Source: CAVRTM01 sp963696105 (GTDB lineage Bacteria; Actinomycetota; Actinomycetes; Actinomycetales; Dermatophilaceae). From it: a stretch of DNA of 64,000 nucleotides. The position numbers were made by a program, and so were the translations under genes. The notes under the pieces were generated by a model. It made no database searches, was not told the origin of the DNA, and worked only from the letters and a program-made list of their open reading frames with translations. Of the stretch, positions 16,266-24,838 are shown piece after piece. Position 1 is the stretch's first letter. Every line of letters begins with the position of its first letter. The DNA is taken from positions 682,001 to 746,000 of the forward strand of contig CAVOIP010000005.1 in assembly GCA_963696105.1 (NCBI GenBank), in the 5' to 3' direction.

Positions 16266-17413
16266 GCGGCATCACCGGGGTCGAGCTGCAGGAGGGCGCT
16301 GAGGGTGGGCCAGCCGCGCTCACGACGCGTGCCGCCCACGGCGCAGGCCCGCAGAGCAGGCACGACCGCGAGGACGCCGCGCTCGTCACGGGCGAGGATG
16401 CCCACGGTGTCGACACAACGCCCCCGCGCCGACCGGCGGACGTGGACGACCACCCGCACGGCGCTGACCAGCTGGGCGTGGACGGCCGCCGGCCCCAGCC
16501 CCGCCAGCGCACCGAGAGCCTCGAACCGGGCCACGGCGTCCGCGCTCGTGTTGGCGTGGAGGGTGCCGCACCCGCCCTCGTGACCGGTGTTGAGGGCGGT
16601 CAGCAGCTCGCGCACCTCCGCACCGCGGACCTCCCCCACCACCAGCCGGTCCGGTCGCATCCGCAGCGACTGCCGGACCAGCGCGGTCAGGCTGACCTCA
16701 CCGCGCCCCTCGACGTTGGCCGGGCGGGACTGCAGCCGCACGACGTGGGGATGGTCGACCGCGAGCTCGCGGACGTCCTCCACGACCACGAGCCGCTCGG
16801 CGGGGTCACACTCGCCCAGCAGGGCCCCGAGCAACGTCGTCTTGCCGCTACCGGTGCCGCCGGTGACCACGAACGCCACCCGGTGGCGGACCAGCGAGCG
16901 CAGCACGGCCAGGCACGAGTCGTCGAACGCCCCCCAGGCGGCGAGCTCGGTCAGGGACGGCGCGACGCGGCGCGGCACCCGCAGGCTGATGTGGGGGCCG
17001 TCGGCGGCAAGCGGCGGCAGGACCGCGTGCAACCGCACCCCGCCCGGGAGGAGCCCGTCGACGTAGGGACTGGTGTCGTCGAGCCGGCGGCCCGCCAGGC
17101 CCGCGAGACGGACCGCCAGACGGCGGACGGCGGCGTCATCGCCCATCTCGCACGCCACACGGGCCAGGCCCGCACCACGGTCCACCCACACGCCGGTCGC
17201 TCCGTTGACCAGGACGTCGGTCACCGCCGCATCGGCCAGGAACGGCTCAAGCGGCCCGGCCCCGAGGACCTGCGCCGCCAGCTGCGACCGCGCCTCGGCG
17301 ACCCCCTCGTCGCCCAGCCGTACGGCGTCCTCGGACAGCACCTCCCCGAGCCGGCCGGGTGACGGCGAGCGCCCCTGCCGGATCTGCTCCCACACCGGAC
17401 CGGTGACGATCAC
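16262..17413 (-). CDS. tadA: CpaF/TadA-type secretion ATPase
   Basis: A 383-residue type II/IV secretion ATPase that powers Flp pilus extension from the cytoplasmic face. The N-terminal half carries GPLEPFLADAAVTDVLVNG. The core has Walker A GGTGSGKTTLLGALL, the Asp-box VVVEDVRELAVDHP, Walker B RPDRLVVGEVRGAEV and the His-box TGHEGGCGTLHANT. GTG at 17413 overlaps the ssd-like stop codon by four bases (GTGA); the frame stays open far upstream, but that sequence overlaps the ssd-like gene and is not part of the protein. The length agrees with actinobacterial TadA proteins. Confidence 0.92.
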   Translation of the reverse strand: MIVTGPVWEQIRQGRSPSPGRLGEVLSEDAVRLGDEGVAEARSQLAAQVLGAGPLEPFLADAAVTDVLVNGATGVWVDRGAGLARVACEMGDDAAVRRLAVRLAGLAGRRLDDTSPYVDGLLPGGVRLHAVLPPLAADGPHISLRVPRRVAPSLTELAAWGAFDDSCLAVLRSLVRHRVAFVVTGGTGSGKTTLLGALLGECDPAERLVVVEDVRELAVDHPHVVRLQSRPANVEGRGEVSLTALVRQSLRMRPDRLVVGEVRGAEVRELLTALNTGHEGGCGTLHANTSADAVARFEALGALAGLGPAAVHAQLVSAVRVVVHVRRSARGRCVDTVGILARDERGVLAVVPALRACAVGGTRRERGWPTLSALLQLDPGDAA

Positions 17414-18135
17414 GAGGCCACCCGTCCGGCCACGAGCAGCTGGCGCAGGATCGTGTCGGCGGCGGCCGACAGCGCCGTGCGCGCGGCGCTGCCCGGCGGG
17501 ATGCCGTGGAGCAGGTCGGCCTCCAGCGAGTGGTCGTCCGGGACGAGCGCCACCAGCGGCAGGTCCAGGGCACCTGCGGTGACGTCGGCGAGCTGGGCGC
17601 CCCGGTCGGCCGAGCGCAACGCCAGCCACACCTCGTCGCAGTGCGACCCGAGCCGCGGCGCGACCGCGCTCAGCGCAGCGAGCTGGCGGACGCCCGCCCC
17701 GCCGAGCAGCACCACGCCGTCGACGACGGCCACGCACGGGGCGAACAGCAGCTCGTCCGGTCGCGGCAGGTCCAGCACGACCAGCTCGACGACGGCCACC
17801 AGGGCCGAGACGACCTCTCGGACGGCCTCCTCCGTCGGCACGACGTCGGAGCTGCGGTCGAACGAGAGCACGGGGAGCCCGTCGACGCCCGGGAGCCGGC
17901 GCAGCAGGTCGGCACCGTCCACTCGCCCGCGCACGCCGGCCAGGTCGGGCCAGCGCAGCCCGCGCTCCTGCTCGACGCCCAGGGTGACGTCCAGGCCGCC
18001 CCCGAGACGGTGTCCGTCGACGCACACGGCGGTGCGCCCCGCCGTGACCGCGCGCATGCCCAGCGCCGCCACCAGCACCGACGCGCCCACGCCGCCGGAG
18101 CCACCGGCCACCCCGATCACGCATCCGTTGTCCAT
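17410..18135 (-). CDS. Ssd/CpaE-like ParA-family ATPase, short form
   Basis: A 241-residue MinD/ParA-type protein at the head of the Tad operon. The deviant Walker A is GVAGGSGGVGASVLVAALG (about residues 7-25), followed by VDGHRLGGGLDVTLG and VVLDLPRPDELLF. M. tuberculosis Ssd (Rv3660c) and CpaE proteins are about 350-400 residues, with an N-terminal receiver-like domain; here the frame begins almost at the P-loop, so that domain is absent. Such proteins position the pilus machine and, in mycobacteria, affect septation. The ATG at 18135 is preceded by GGTGGGGG. The lysine of the first Walker motif position is replaced by glycine (GGSGG), so ATP binding may be weak. Confidence 0.8.
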   Translation of the reverse strand: MDNGCVIGVAGGSGGVGASVLVAALGMRAVTAGRTAVCVDGHRLGGGLDVTLGVEQERGLRWPDLAGVRGRVDGADLLRRLPGVDGLPVLSFDRSSDVVPTEEAVREVVSALVAVVELVVLDLPRPDELLFAPCVAVVDGVVLLGGAGVRQLAALSAVAPRLGSHCDEVWLALRSADRGAQLADVTAGALDLPLVALVPDDHSLEADLLHGIPPGSAARTALSAAADTILRQLLVAGRVAS

Positions 18136-18361
18136 CCCCCCACCGTGGGGCGGCCGACGCGACAGGGGTAGCGCGCCCGGCCGGCCTGTGGAGCGCGGGA
18201 CCGGCCGCGGGGGGATGTGGACGGCACGCCGAGCGGTCCACGGCACGCGCCGGGCGACCTCTCACCGCAGGCGCGGCGGCGGCCTGTCGCGGGCCCGCAC
18301 CACACGCGCGAAACGCGGCCGGAGGCGGCGCGCCGTACGCGCAAGGCCGGCCGGAGCGCAC

Positions 18362-18468
18362 CAGGAAAGGGGACGGCCCCCGTCGGGGGGACAACGGGGG
18401 CCGTCAGTGTTCCGGGCTCCGGGGGGGGAGGAGCCGGAACACTGGCACGCTCAACCTCGGAAGGGAGC
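18362..18468 (-). ncRNA. 6C small RNA
   Basis: Read on the minus strand, two adjacent hairpins each show a C-rich loop, the defining trait of the actinobacterial 6C motif. The first has 15 base pairs and one bulge (18405-18444) with loop TCCCCCCCC; the second has 12 base pairs (18372-18405) with six C in its loop, and is followed by CCCCTTTCC, suiting a terminator. A -10-like AATAAAT lies at 18475-18482, giving an RNA of about 100 bases. In M. tuberculosis the 6C RNA (B11) lies just upstream of Rv3660c (ssd), the same position as here. Ends are approximate. Confidence 0.82.
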
Positions 18469-18538
18469 GTGCTGATTTATTCTCACCCCATCGGGGCGCG
18501 GATGGCAAACGCCGCGCCCGTGAAGGACCTCACACAGG

Positions 18539-18570
18539 AGGATGGCACCCCGTCGACGAGGTGCCATCCT
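18539..18570. terminator. Hairpin between the Fic-like gene and the 6C promoter
   Basis: AGGATGGCACC (18539-18549) pairs with GGTGCCATCCT (18560-18570) around a loop containing CGTCGACG. It lies 237 bases downstream of the Fic-like gene and just upstream of the 6C promoter. It may end the Fic transcript. The remaining sequence 18571-18806 is noticeably less GC-rich and shows no supportable gene. Confidence 0.45.
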
Positions 18571-18806
18571 GACCGTGGGACGTCCGGGGTACCAAGCGTG
18601 ATCTCATTGTCGCAGTGGGACGAGCCCATCACGATCGGTCCACCAGTGGACTGCCCGCGCGTGGGTCCCCGGTGGTTCTCACGGCGCTCGTCGGGCTCTC
18701 GCCCGTCGTGGTGGTTCCTGTGTACTCGCGTCCGGGGCAAAACGGAAGACTTGACTTTCCGGACATCCGGGACGTCGCGCGCCAAGGGGATGCGGGTGCG
18801 GGGACC

Positions 18807-19649
18807 TCAGCCCAGCCGTCCGGCCCGCACCGCGTCGGCGATCCGGCCGCCCTCCTCGGCCCCGGCGACGACCGCCTCCCCGCAGTGGGTCAGCCACAGC
18901 GCGACGCCCTCCCGCGTCCCCCCGGCATACGCGGCGAGCGCACCGAGGTACGCCGCGCCGCTCTCCCTGCCGTGACCGACCTCGGGGACGGCCACGCCGG
19001 TGGGGTCCAACCCGCCGGCCTGCACCACCAGCCGCTCCATCGCCCGCGCCACGACGGCGTTGCCGCGGACGAAGGGGCGGACCACCGCGATCTCGGCATG
19101 GACCAGCGCGGCCACGACCAGCGCCGGGGCATCCCCGGCCGCGAGGACGAGCGCCACGATGCCGGCCAGCCGCTGGGCGACCTCCGCACCGTCCGGCGCC
19201 GGGCCCAGGTCGGCCAGCTCAGGGGCCTGCTCACCGGCGCGGCGGGGGCGCCCCACCTGGTCCGGGGGCAGCAGCCCCGCCGCGGCGGCCGTGTGCAGGC
19301 GGGCGAGGGCCTGCGCCGGCGCCGTTCCCACCAACGACGTGAGGTGCTCGGTCTCCGACGTCGCCTGCACCACCCCGCGCAGCACCTGCTCCAGCGGGTC
19401 GGGCTCGGGTGGCCAGGCGGTGGCGCCGCGCATGAGGTCGCGGACGACGTCGAGGGGCATCTGCGCCCCGTCGAGGGCGGCGCTGGCCCGCGCCCCGCGC
19501 ACCCGTGACTCTGCGGCGGCCTGGGGGATCCGCCGCCGCAGCGCCTCGTGCCAGCGCAGCCGGTTGCAGGCGTCCCGGGCGGCGGCGGTCGCCTCCGGGA
19601 CCCCGGGCAGGGCCGCCACGACGGTGAGGGACTCGGCGATGCTCGGCAC
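18807..19649 (-). CDS. Fic/DOC-like protein with degenerate active site
   Basis: A 280-residue all-helical protein that resembles Fic-family proteins in layout: ASAALDGAQM (about residues 56-65) matches the inhibitory-helix region, and HAEIAVVRPFVRGNAVVARA (184-203) matches the Fic loop. Active Fic enzymes carry HPFxDGNGRxxR and transfer AMP to target hydroxyls. Here the catalytic His is Arg191, the acidic residue is Arg and GNGR is GNAV, so AMP transfer should not be possible. The GTG start follows TAGAGT by six bases (leaderless). The gene stands alone upstream of the 6C RNA and Tad operon. A scaffold or regulatory role is possible but unproven. Confidence 0.7.
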   Translation of the reverse strand: MPSIAESLTVVAALPGVPEATAAARDACNRLRWHEALRRRIPQAAAESRVRGARASAALDGAQMPLDVVRDLMRGATAWPPEPDPLEQVLRGVVQATSETEHLTSLVGTAPAQALARLHTAAAAGLLPPDQVGRPRRAGEQAPELADLGPAPDGAEVAQRLAGIVALVLAAGDAPALVVAALVHAEIAVVRPFVRGNAVVARAMERLVVQAGGLDPTGVAVPEVGHGRESGAAYLGALAAYAGGTREGVALWLTHCGEAVVAGAEEGGRIADAVRAGRLG

Positions 19650-19655
19650 GCGGGC

Positions 19656-19661
19656 ACTCTA
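19656..19661 (-). promoter_or_regulatory. -10 element (TAGAGT) of the leaderless Fic-like gene
   Basis: TAGAGT on the minus strand ends six bases before the GTG start at 19649. No ribosome-binding site lies in between, so the transcript is expected to begin at the start codon. Confidence 0.5.
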
Positions 19662-19770
19662 GGCGTCGGCCCGTGCGGGCAGGCAGCGGCCTGCGGACGG
19701 TGGTCGCCACCGTCGTCACGACGCCGGCCGTCGTCGCCCTGCTCCTCGGGCCGGCGCTGTACGGCGCCGG

Positions 19771-20277
19771 TCAGGCGCGCTGCTGCAGGCCCCGGACGTA
19801 CTGGGCCTGGCCGAGGTGGGCCATGTCGTCGCCGATCACGCTGACGAGACGGACGCCGAGCGTGACCGGCGGGTCCCACCGCTCGTCGACGACCCGGTCG
19901 AGCGCCTCGTCGTCCAGCGACGCGAGGTACCGGCGGGTCCGCTCGCCCACCGCGTCGGCGTAACCGGTCAACAGCTCGGCGGAGGCGTGCACCTTCGCCA
20001 CGTCGTCGACGCTGTGGCCATAGCCGGTGTCGGCGGGGTCCAGCGACAGCCCGAACCGGTCGACCCAGCCGTCCTCGAGCCAGAGCTCGGGCTCGCCGGC
20101 CGCCTCGGCCACGTGGTTGTCCTGGACGCGGGTCAGGTGCCAGACCAGCCAGGCGATGCTGTTCGCGCCGGGACCGGGACGGAACGCGAGCTGGTCCTCG
20201 CTGAGCCCCTCGACGGTGTCGGCCACCTCCTCGGCGATCCGTCCGAACGCGTCCAGCAGCAGGTCGGTCGTCTTCAT
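19771..20277 (-). CDS. DinB/DUF664 four-helix protein (mycothiol transferase-like)
   Basis: A 168-residue protein of the DinB superfamily. The motif SIAWLVWHLTRVQDNHVAE (about residues 42-60) and the C-terminal VSVIGDDMAHLGQAQYVRG carry the histidines that form the metal triad. Actinobacterial members of DUF664 include mycothiol-dependent S-transferases that detoxify electrophiles, so a thiol-dependent role is plausible but not shown. The ATG at 20277 has AGGAG eight bases upstream; an upstream in-frame start adds thirteen residues without support. It is flanked by the Fic-like gene and, divergently, by the DNA-binding fusion gene. Confidence 0.82.
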   Translation of the reverse strand: MKTTDLLLDAFGRIAEEVADTVEGLSEDQLAFRPGPGANSIAWLVWHLTRVQDNHVAEAAGEPELWLEDGWVDRFGLSLDPADTGYGHSVDDVAKVHASAELLTGYADAVGERTRRYLASLDDEALDRVVDERWDPPVTLGVRLVSVIGDDMAHLGQAQYVRGLQQRA

Positions 20278-20404
20278 GGCAGGGCTCCTTGTCCGGCGGG
20301 GAAAGGCTGCGGTCACGGTTCCGCCCCGCCGCGGCGAGGGCGTACGCGCAGCACCCTACGGCCGCCGGGTGGCCGGGGGGCACCGGCCCGTGCAGGGTGG
20401 ACCG

Positions 20405-21325
20405 GTGCAGACCTTCCTTCCCTACGCGGACTTCCGGCGCACCGCCGAGGCCCTGGACTCCCCCCGCCTGGGCAAGCAGCGGGTCGAGACGCTGCAGATC
20501 CTGCGCGCGCTCGAGCTGCCCGAGTACGGCTGGGGCAACCACCCGGCCGTGCGGATGTGGCGGGGCTACACCCCGGCGCTGGTCTGCTACGGCCTGACCT
20601 GCGTCGAGGTGTGGCGCGAGCGCGGGTACGGCGACACCACCGCCGCCCAGATCGCCGAGTTCGCCCCCGAGGTGTCCACGGCGTCCCGGCCCGACCTGGA
20701 GCGGGAGGGGCTGCTGCCCAGCTGGCTGGGCAACGAGGTACTGCACCGGTCGCACCGCAGCAAGCTGGTCGGCAAGGACCCCGGCCGCTACGGTCCGCTC
20801 TTCCCCGACGCGCAGGGCGACCTGGACTACTTCTGGCCGGAGCCGGACGACCTGCCCGGGCCGGCGCCGGTGCCGACCGGCCGGCACCTCTGGGTGCTGC
20901 AGCCGGACTCCCCCACTGCCCTCGGGCGCTTCCTCGAGCTCGGCGTGGTCGGCTTCGGCACCACGTCCGGCGTCGACGTCGACGCCACCGGCCGTGAGCT
21001 GCACGAGCTGCGCGACCTGGTCGGGGCGCGGGGCCGGCCGGGCCGACCGCTGCTGGCGCTCTCCCGCTTCCTGCAGGACGTGCAGGTCGCCGACGAGGTG
21101 GCGGTGCTGGTGCAGCAGGGGCGCGCGCTGCTGGTCGGTGAGGTGCTCGGCGACTACGAGTTCGCCGCGCGCGACGACGACGGCACCCGGCACCGGCGGC
21201 GGGTGCGCTGGGACCGGGTCGTGCCCCGCTCCGCCGTGGCGCCGCCGTCGGCGCTGCAGGACGTGCGGCCGCTCTTCGCGGTGCAGCTGGCGCTGGCCCC
21301 GGAGGCCACCGGCAGCCCGGCCTGA
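20405..21325 (+). CDS. MSMEG_6728-family (endonuclease V-like) domain fused to an EVE/PUA-like domain
   Basis: A 306-residue protein. Residues 1-150 match the MSMEG_6728 family, related in fold to T4 pyrimidine-dimer glycosylase: TFLPYADFRRTAEALDSPRL, LGKQRVETLQILRALE, YGWGNHPAVRMWRGY and HRSHRSKLV are family landmarks. A short linker (GPAPVPTGRHLWVLQPDSP) leads to a second domain (about 165-300) with DEVAVLVQQGRALLVGEV, GDYEF and RVRWDRVVPRSAV; this pattern of glycine-rich strand and 'RRRVRW' is like EVE/PUA-type readers of modified bases. The GTG at 20405 has GGTGGA upstream; no ATG is close. Activity is not established for the family. It may act in DNA repair or in sensing modified DNA. 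Confidence 0.68.
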   Translation: MQTFLPYADFRRTAEALDSPRLGKQRVETLQILRALELPEYGWGNHPAVRMWRGYTPALVCYGLTCVEVWRERGYGDTTAAQIAEFAPEVSTASRPDLEREGLLPSWLGNEVLHRSHRSKLVGKDPGRYGPLFPDAQGDLDYFWPEPDDLPGPAPVPTGRHLWVLQPDSPTALGRFLELGVVGFGTTSGVDVDATGRELHELRDLVGARGRPGRPLLALSRFLQDVQVADEVAVLVQQGRALLVGEVLGDYEFAARDDDGTRHRRRVRWDRVVPRSAVAPPSALQDVRPLFAVQLALAPEATGSPA

Positions 21326-21411
21326 CCGATGCCACCGGCGGTGGCCCCGCGGCCCCGGTAGGCGACACTGGTGCCCAGATCCGGCAGTGCCGACCCGAGA
21401 GGATCCGCGAG

Positions 21412-22925
<1,514 letters not shown>

Positions 22926-22929
<4 letters not shown>

Positions 22930-23018
22930 CCCCCGCACCTGTCCGCCGTACCGGCTCGACCCGGGTCCGCGACCGGGCCCCGTCCACCCCGCACCCACCC
23001 CTGGAGCACCGCTCATGA
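22926..23018 (+). CDS. Possible 30-residue coupling frame between glpK and glpD
   Basis: An ATG-to-TGA frame of 31 codons overlaps the glpK stop by four bases (ATGA) and the glpD start by four bases (ATGA). The peptide is polar, Pro/Arg/Thr-rich and has no known domain. It could let ribosomes pass from glpK to glpD by termination-reinitiation across an 85-base gap. It may equally be chance in GC-rich sequence; no separate ribosome site is seen. Confidence 0.25.
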
Positions 23019-24727
23019 CCACCGCACCACTCAGTCCCGCCGGCCGCGCCCACGCGCTGGCCGCCATGGCCGAGCAGGAGCTCGACGTCCTCGTCATCGG
23101 TGGGGGCGTCACCGGCGCGGGCTGCGCCCTGGACGCGGTGACGCGCGGGCTGACCGTCGGGCTGGTCGAGGCCCGCGACTTCGCGGCCGGCACGTCCAGC
23201 CGCTCGACCAAGCTCTTCCACGGCGGCCTGCGCTACCTCGAGCAGCTCAACTTCCCGCTGGTGTTCGAGGCGCTCAAGGAGCGCTCGCTCGTCCTGAACA
23301 CCCTGTGCCCGCACCTGGCCCGGCCGGTGCCGTTCATCTACCCCATCGAGCGCCCACTGCTCGACCGGGCCTACGTCGGCCTCGGCATCGGCGTGTACGA
23401 CGCGATGGGTGCCGGCCGCGGGGTCCCCGGCCACCTGAGGCACCTGGGCCGCAAGAAGGCCCTGGAGTCCTTCCCGTCGGGCCGGCGCAGCGCGATCAAG
23501 GGTGCGGTCCGCTTCTACGAGGGCCAGGTCGACGACGCGCGGCACACCATGATGATCGCCCGCACCGCCGCCCAGTACGGCGCGCTCTGCGCCAACAGCG
23601 CGCGCGTGGTCGGCTTCCTGCGCGAGGACGACCGGGTCGTCGGCGCGCGGGTGCGCGACCTGGAGTCCGGGCACGAGTTCGACGTCCGGGCCAGGGAGGT
23701 CATCAACGCCGCCGGGGTGTGGACCGACGAGATCCAGAAGATGGTCGGCGGCCGCGGGCAGTTCCAGGTCCGGGCGTCCAAGGGCGTGCACCTGGTGGTG
23801 CCGCGAAACCGGATCAACTCCTCCACGGGCATCATCACCCGCACCGAGAAGAGCCTGCTCTTCATCATCCCGTGGGGCAGCCACTGGATCATCGGGACCA
23901 CCGACACCGACTGGAAGCTCGACCTGGCCCACCCCGCCGCCAGCAGCACCGACATCGACTACCTGCTCGACCACGCCAACTCGCTGCTGCAGGACCCGCT
24001 CACCCGCGAGGACGTCGTCGGGGTCTACGCGGGCCTGCGACCGCTGCTGTCGGGGGAGTCCGACTCCACCAGCCAGCTCTCCCGCGAGCACGCGGTGTCC
24101 AGCCCTGTCCGGGGGCTGACCGTCATCGCCGGCGGCAAGTACACGACGTACCGGGTCATGGCCAAGGACGCCGTCGACGCCGCGGTCCACGGCATGGAGC
24201 GCAAGGTCCCGCGGTCGTGCACCGAGCGCATCCCGCTGGCCGGCGCCGACGGCTACCTGGGCGCCTGGAACTCCCGGCACCTGACCGCGGCCCGGACCGG
24301 GTTGCGGGTGCGGCAGGTGGAGCACCTGCTCGGCCGCTACGGCACGCTGATGTCCGAGCTGCTCGACCTCATCGCCGAGCAGCCGGAGCTGGCCGAGCCG
24401 CTGGCGGGGGCGCCGGAGTACCTCCGGGCCGAGGCCCGCTACGCCGCCTCGCACGAGGGCGCCCTGCACCTGGAGGACGTGCTCACCCGCCGGACCCGCA
24501 TCTCGATCGAGGTGGACGACCGCGGCCACGCCGCGGCCCAGGAGGTGGCCGACCTGGTGGCGCCGGTGCTCGGGTGGGACGAGCACGACGTCGCCCGTGA
24601 GGTCGAGCACTACCGCGCCCGCGTCGAGGCCGAGCGGGAGTCCCAGCACCAGCCCGACGACCTGACCGCCGACGCGGCGCGGCTGGGCGCACCGGACGTG
24701 CGGGTGGGGGCCAGCGACCGGGTCTGA
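23015..24727 (+). CDS. glpD: Aerobic glycerol-3-phosphate dehydrogenase
   Basis: A 570-residue FAD enzyme that oxidises glycerol 3-phosphate to dihydroxyacetone phosphate at the membrane, passing electrons to quinone. The dinucleotide fold is LDVLVIGGGVTGAGCALDA (about residues 23-41) with GTSSRSTKLFHGGLRYLEQ next. Other landmarks are RASKGVHLVVPR, IIPWGSHWIIGTTDTDWK, YAGLRPLLSG and VIAGGKYTTYRVMAKDAVD. The C-terminal cap domain (about 400-540) is complete. Its partner glpK is upstream, so imported glycerol enters lower glycolysis through this pair. The ATG at 23015 is preceded by CTGGAG. Confidence 0.96.
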   Translation: MTTAPLSPAGRAHALAAMAEQELDVLVIGGGVTGAGCALDAVTRGLTVGLVEARDFAAGTSSRSTKLFHGGLRYLEQLNFPLVFEALKERSLVLNTLCPHLARPVPFIYPIERPLLDRAYVGLGIGVYDAMGAGRGVPGHLRHLGRKKALESFPSGRRSAIKGAVRFYEGQVDDARHTMMIARTAAQYGALCANSARVVGFLREDDRVVGARVRDLESGHEFDVRAREVINAAGVWTDEIQKMVGGRGQFQVRASKGVHLVVPRNRINSSTGIITRTEKSLLFIIPWGSHWIIGTTDTDWKLDLAHPAASSTDIDYLLDHANSLLQDPLTREDVVGVYAGLRPLLSGESDSTSQLSREHAVSSPVRGLTVIAGGKYTTYRVMAKDAVDAAVHGMERKVPRSCTERIPLAGADGYLGAWNSRHLTAARTGLRVRQVEHLLGRYGTLMSELLDLIAEQPELAEPLAGAPEYLRAEARYAASHEGALHLEDVLTRRTRISIEVDDRGHAAAQEVADLVAPVLGWDEHDVAREVEHYRARVEAERESQHQPDDLTADAARLGAPDVRVGASDRV

Positions 24728-24838
24728 GCGTGTCGGGGGTGGCGGCCCTGGCGAACTGGCCCTAGGGTCCGGGCACCGGGGGGATTTCGCGCAAGGTCTC
24801 CTGGTTTGTCCCGTTCCTCGTTCCTGCTGGGAGACCTC

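Noticed and set aside
18483..18785. 100-residue minus-strand frame in the Fic-6C gap
   Set aside because: It overlaps the 6C promoter and the third hairpin, has no ribosome site, no domain and a composition unlike coding sequence here.
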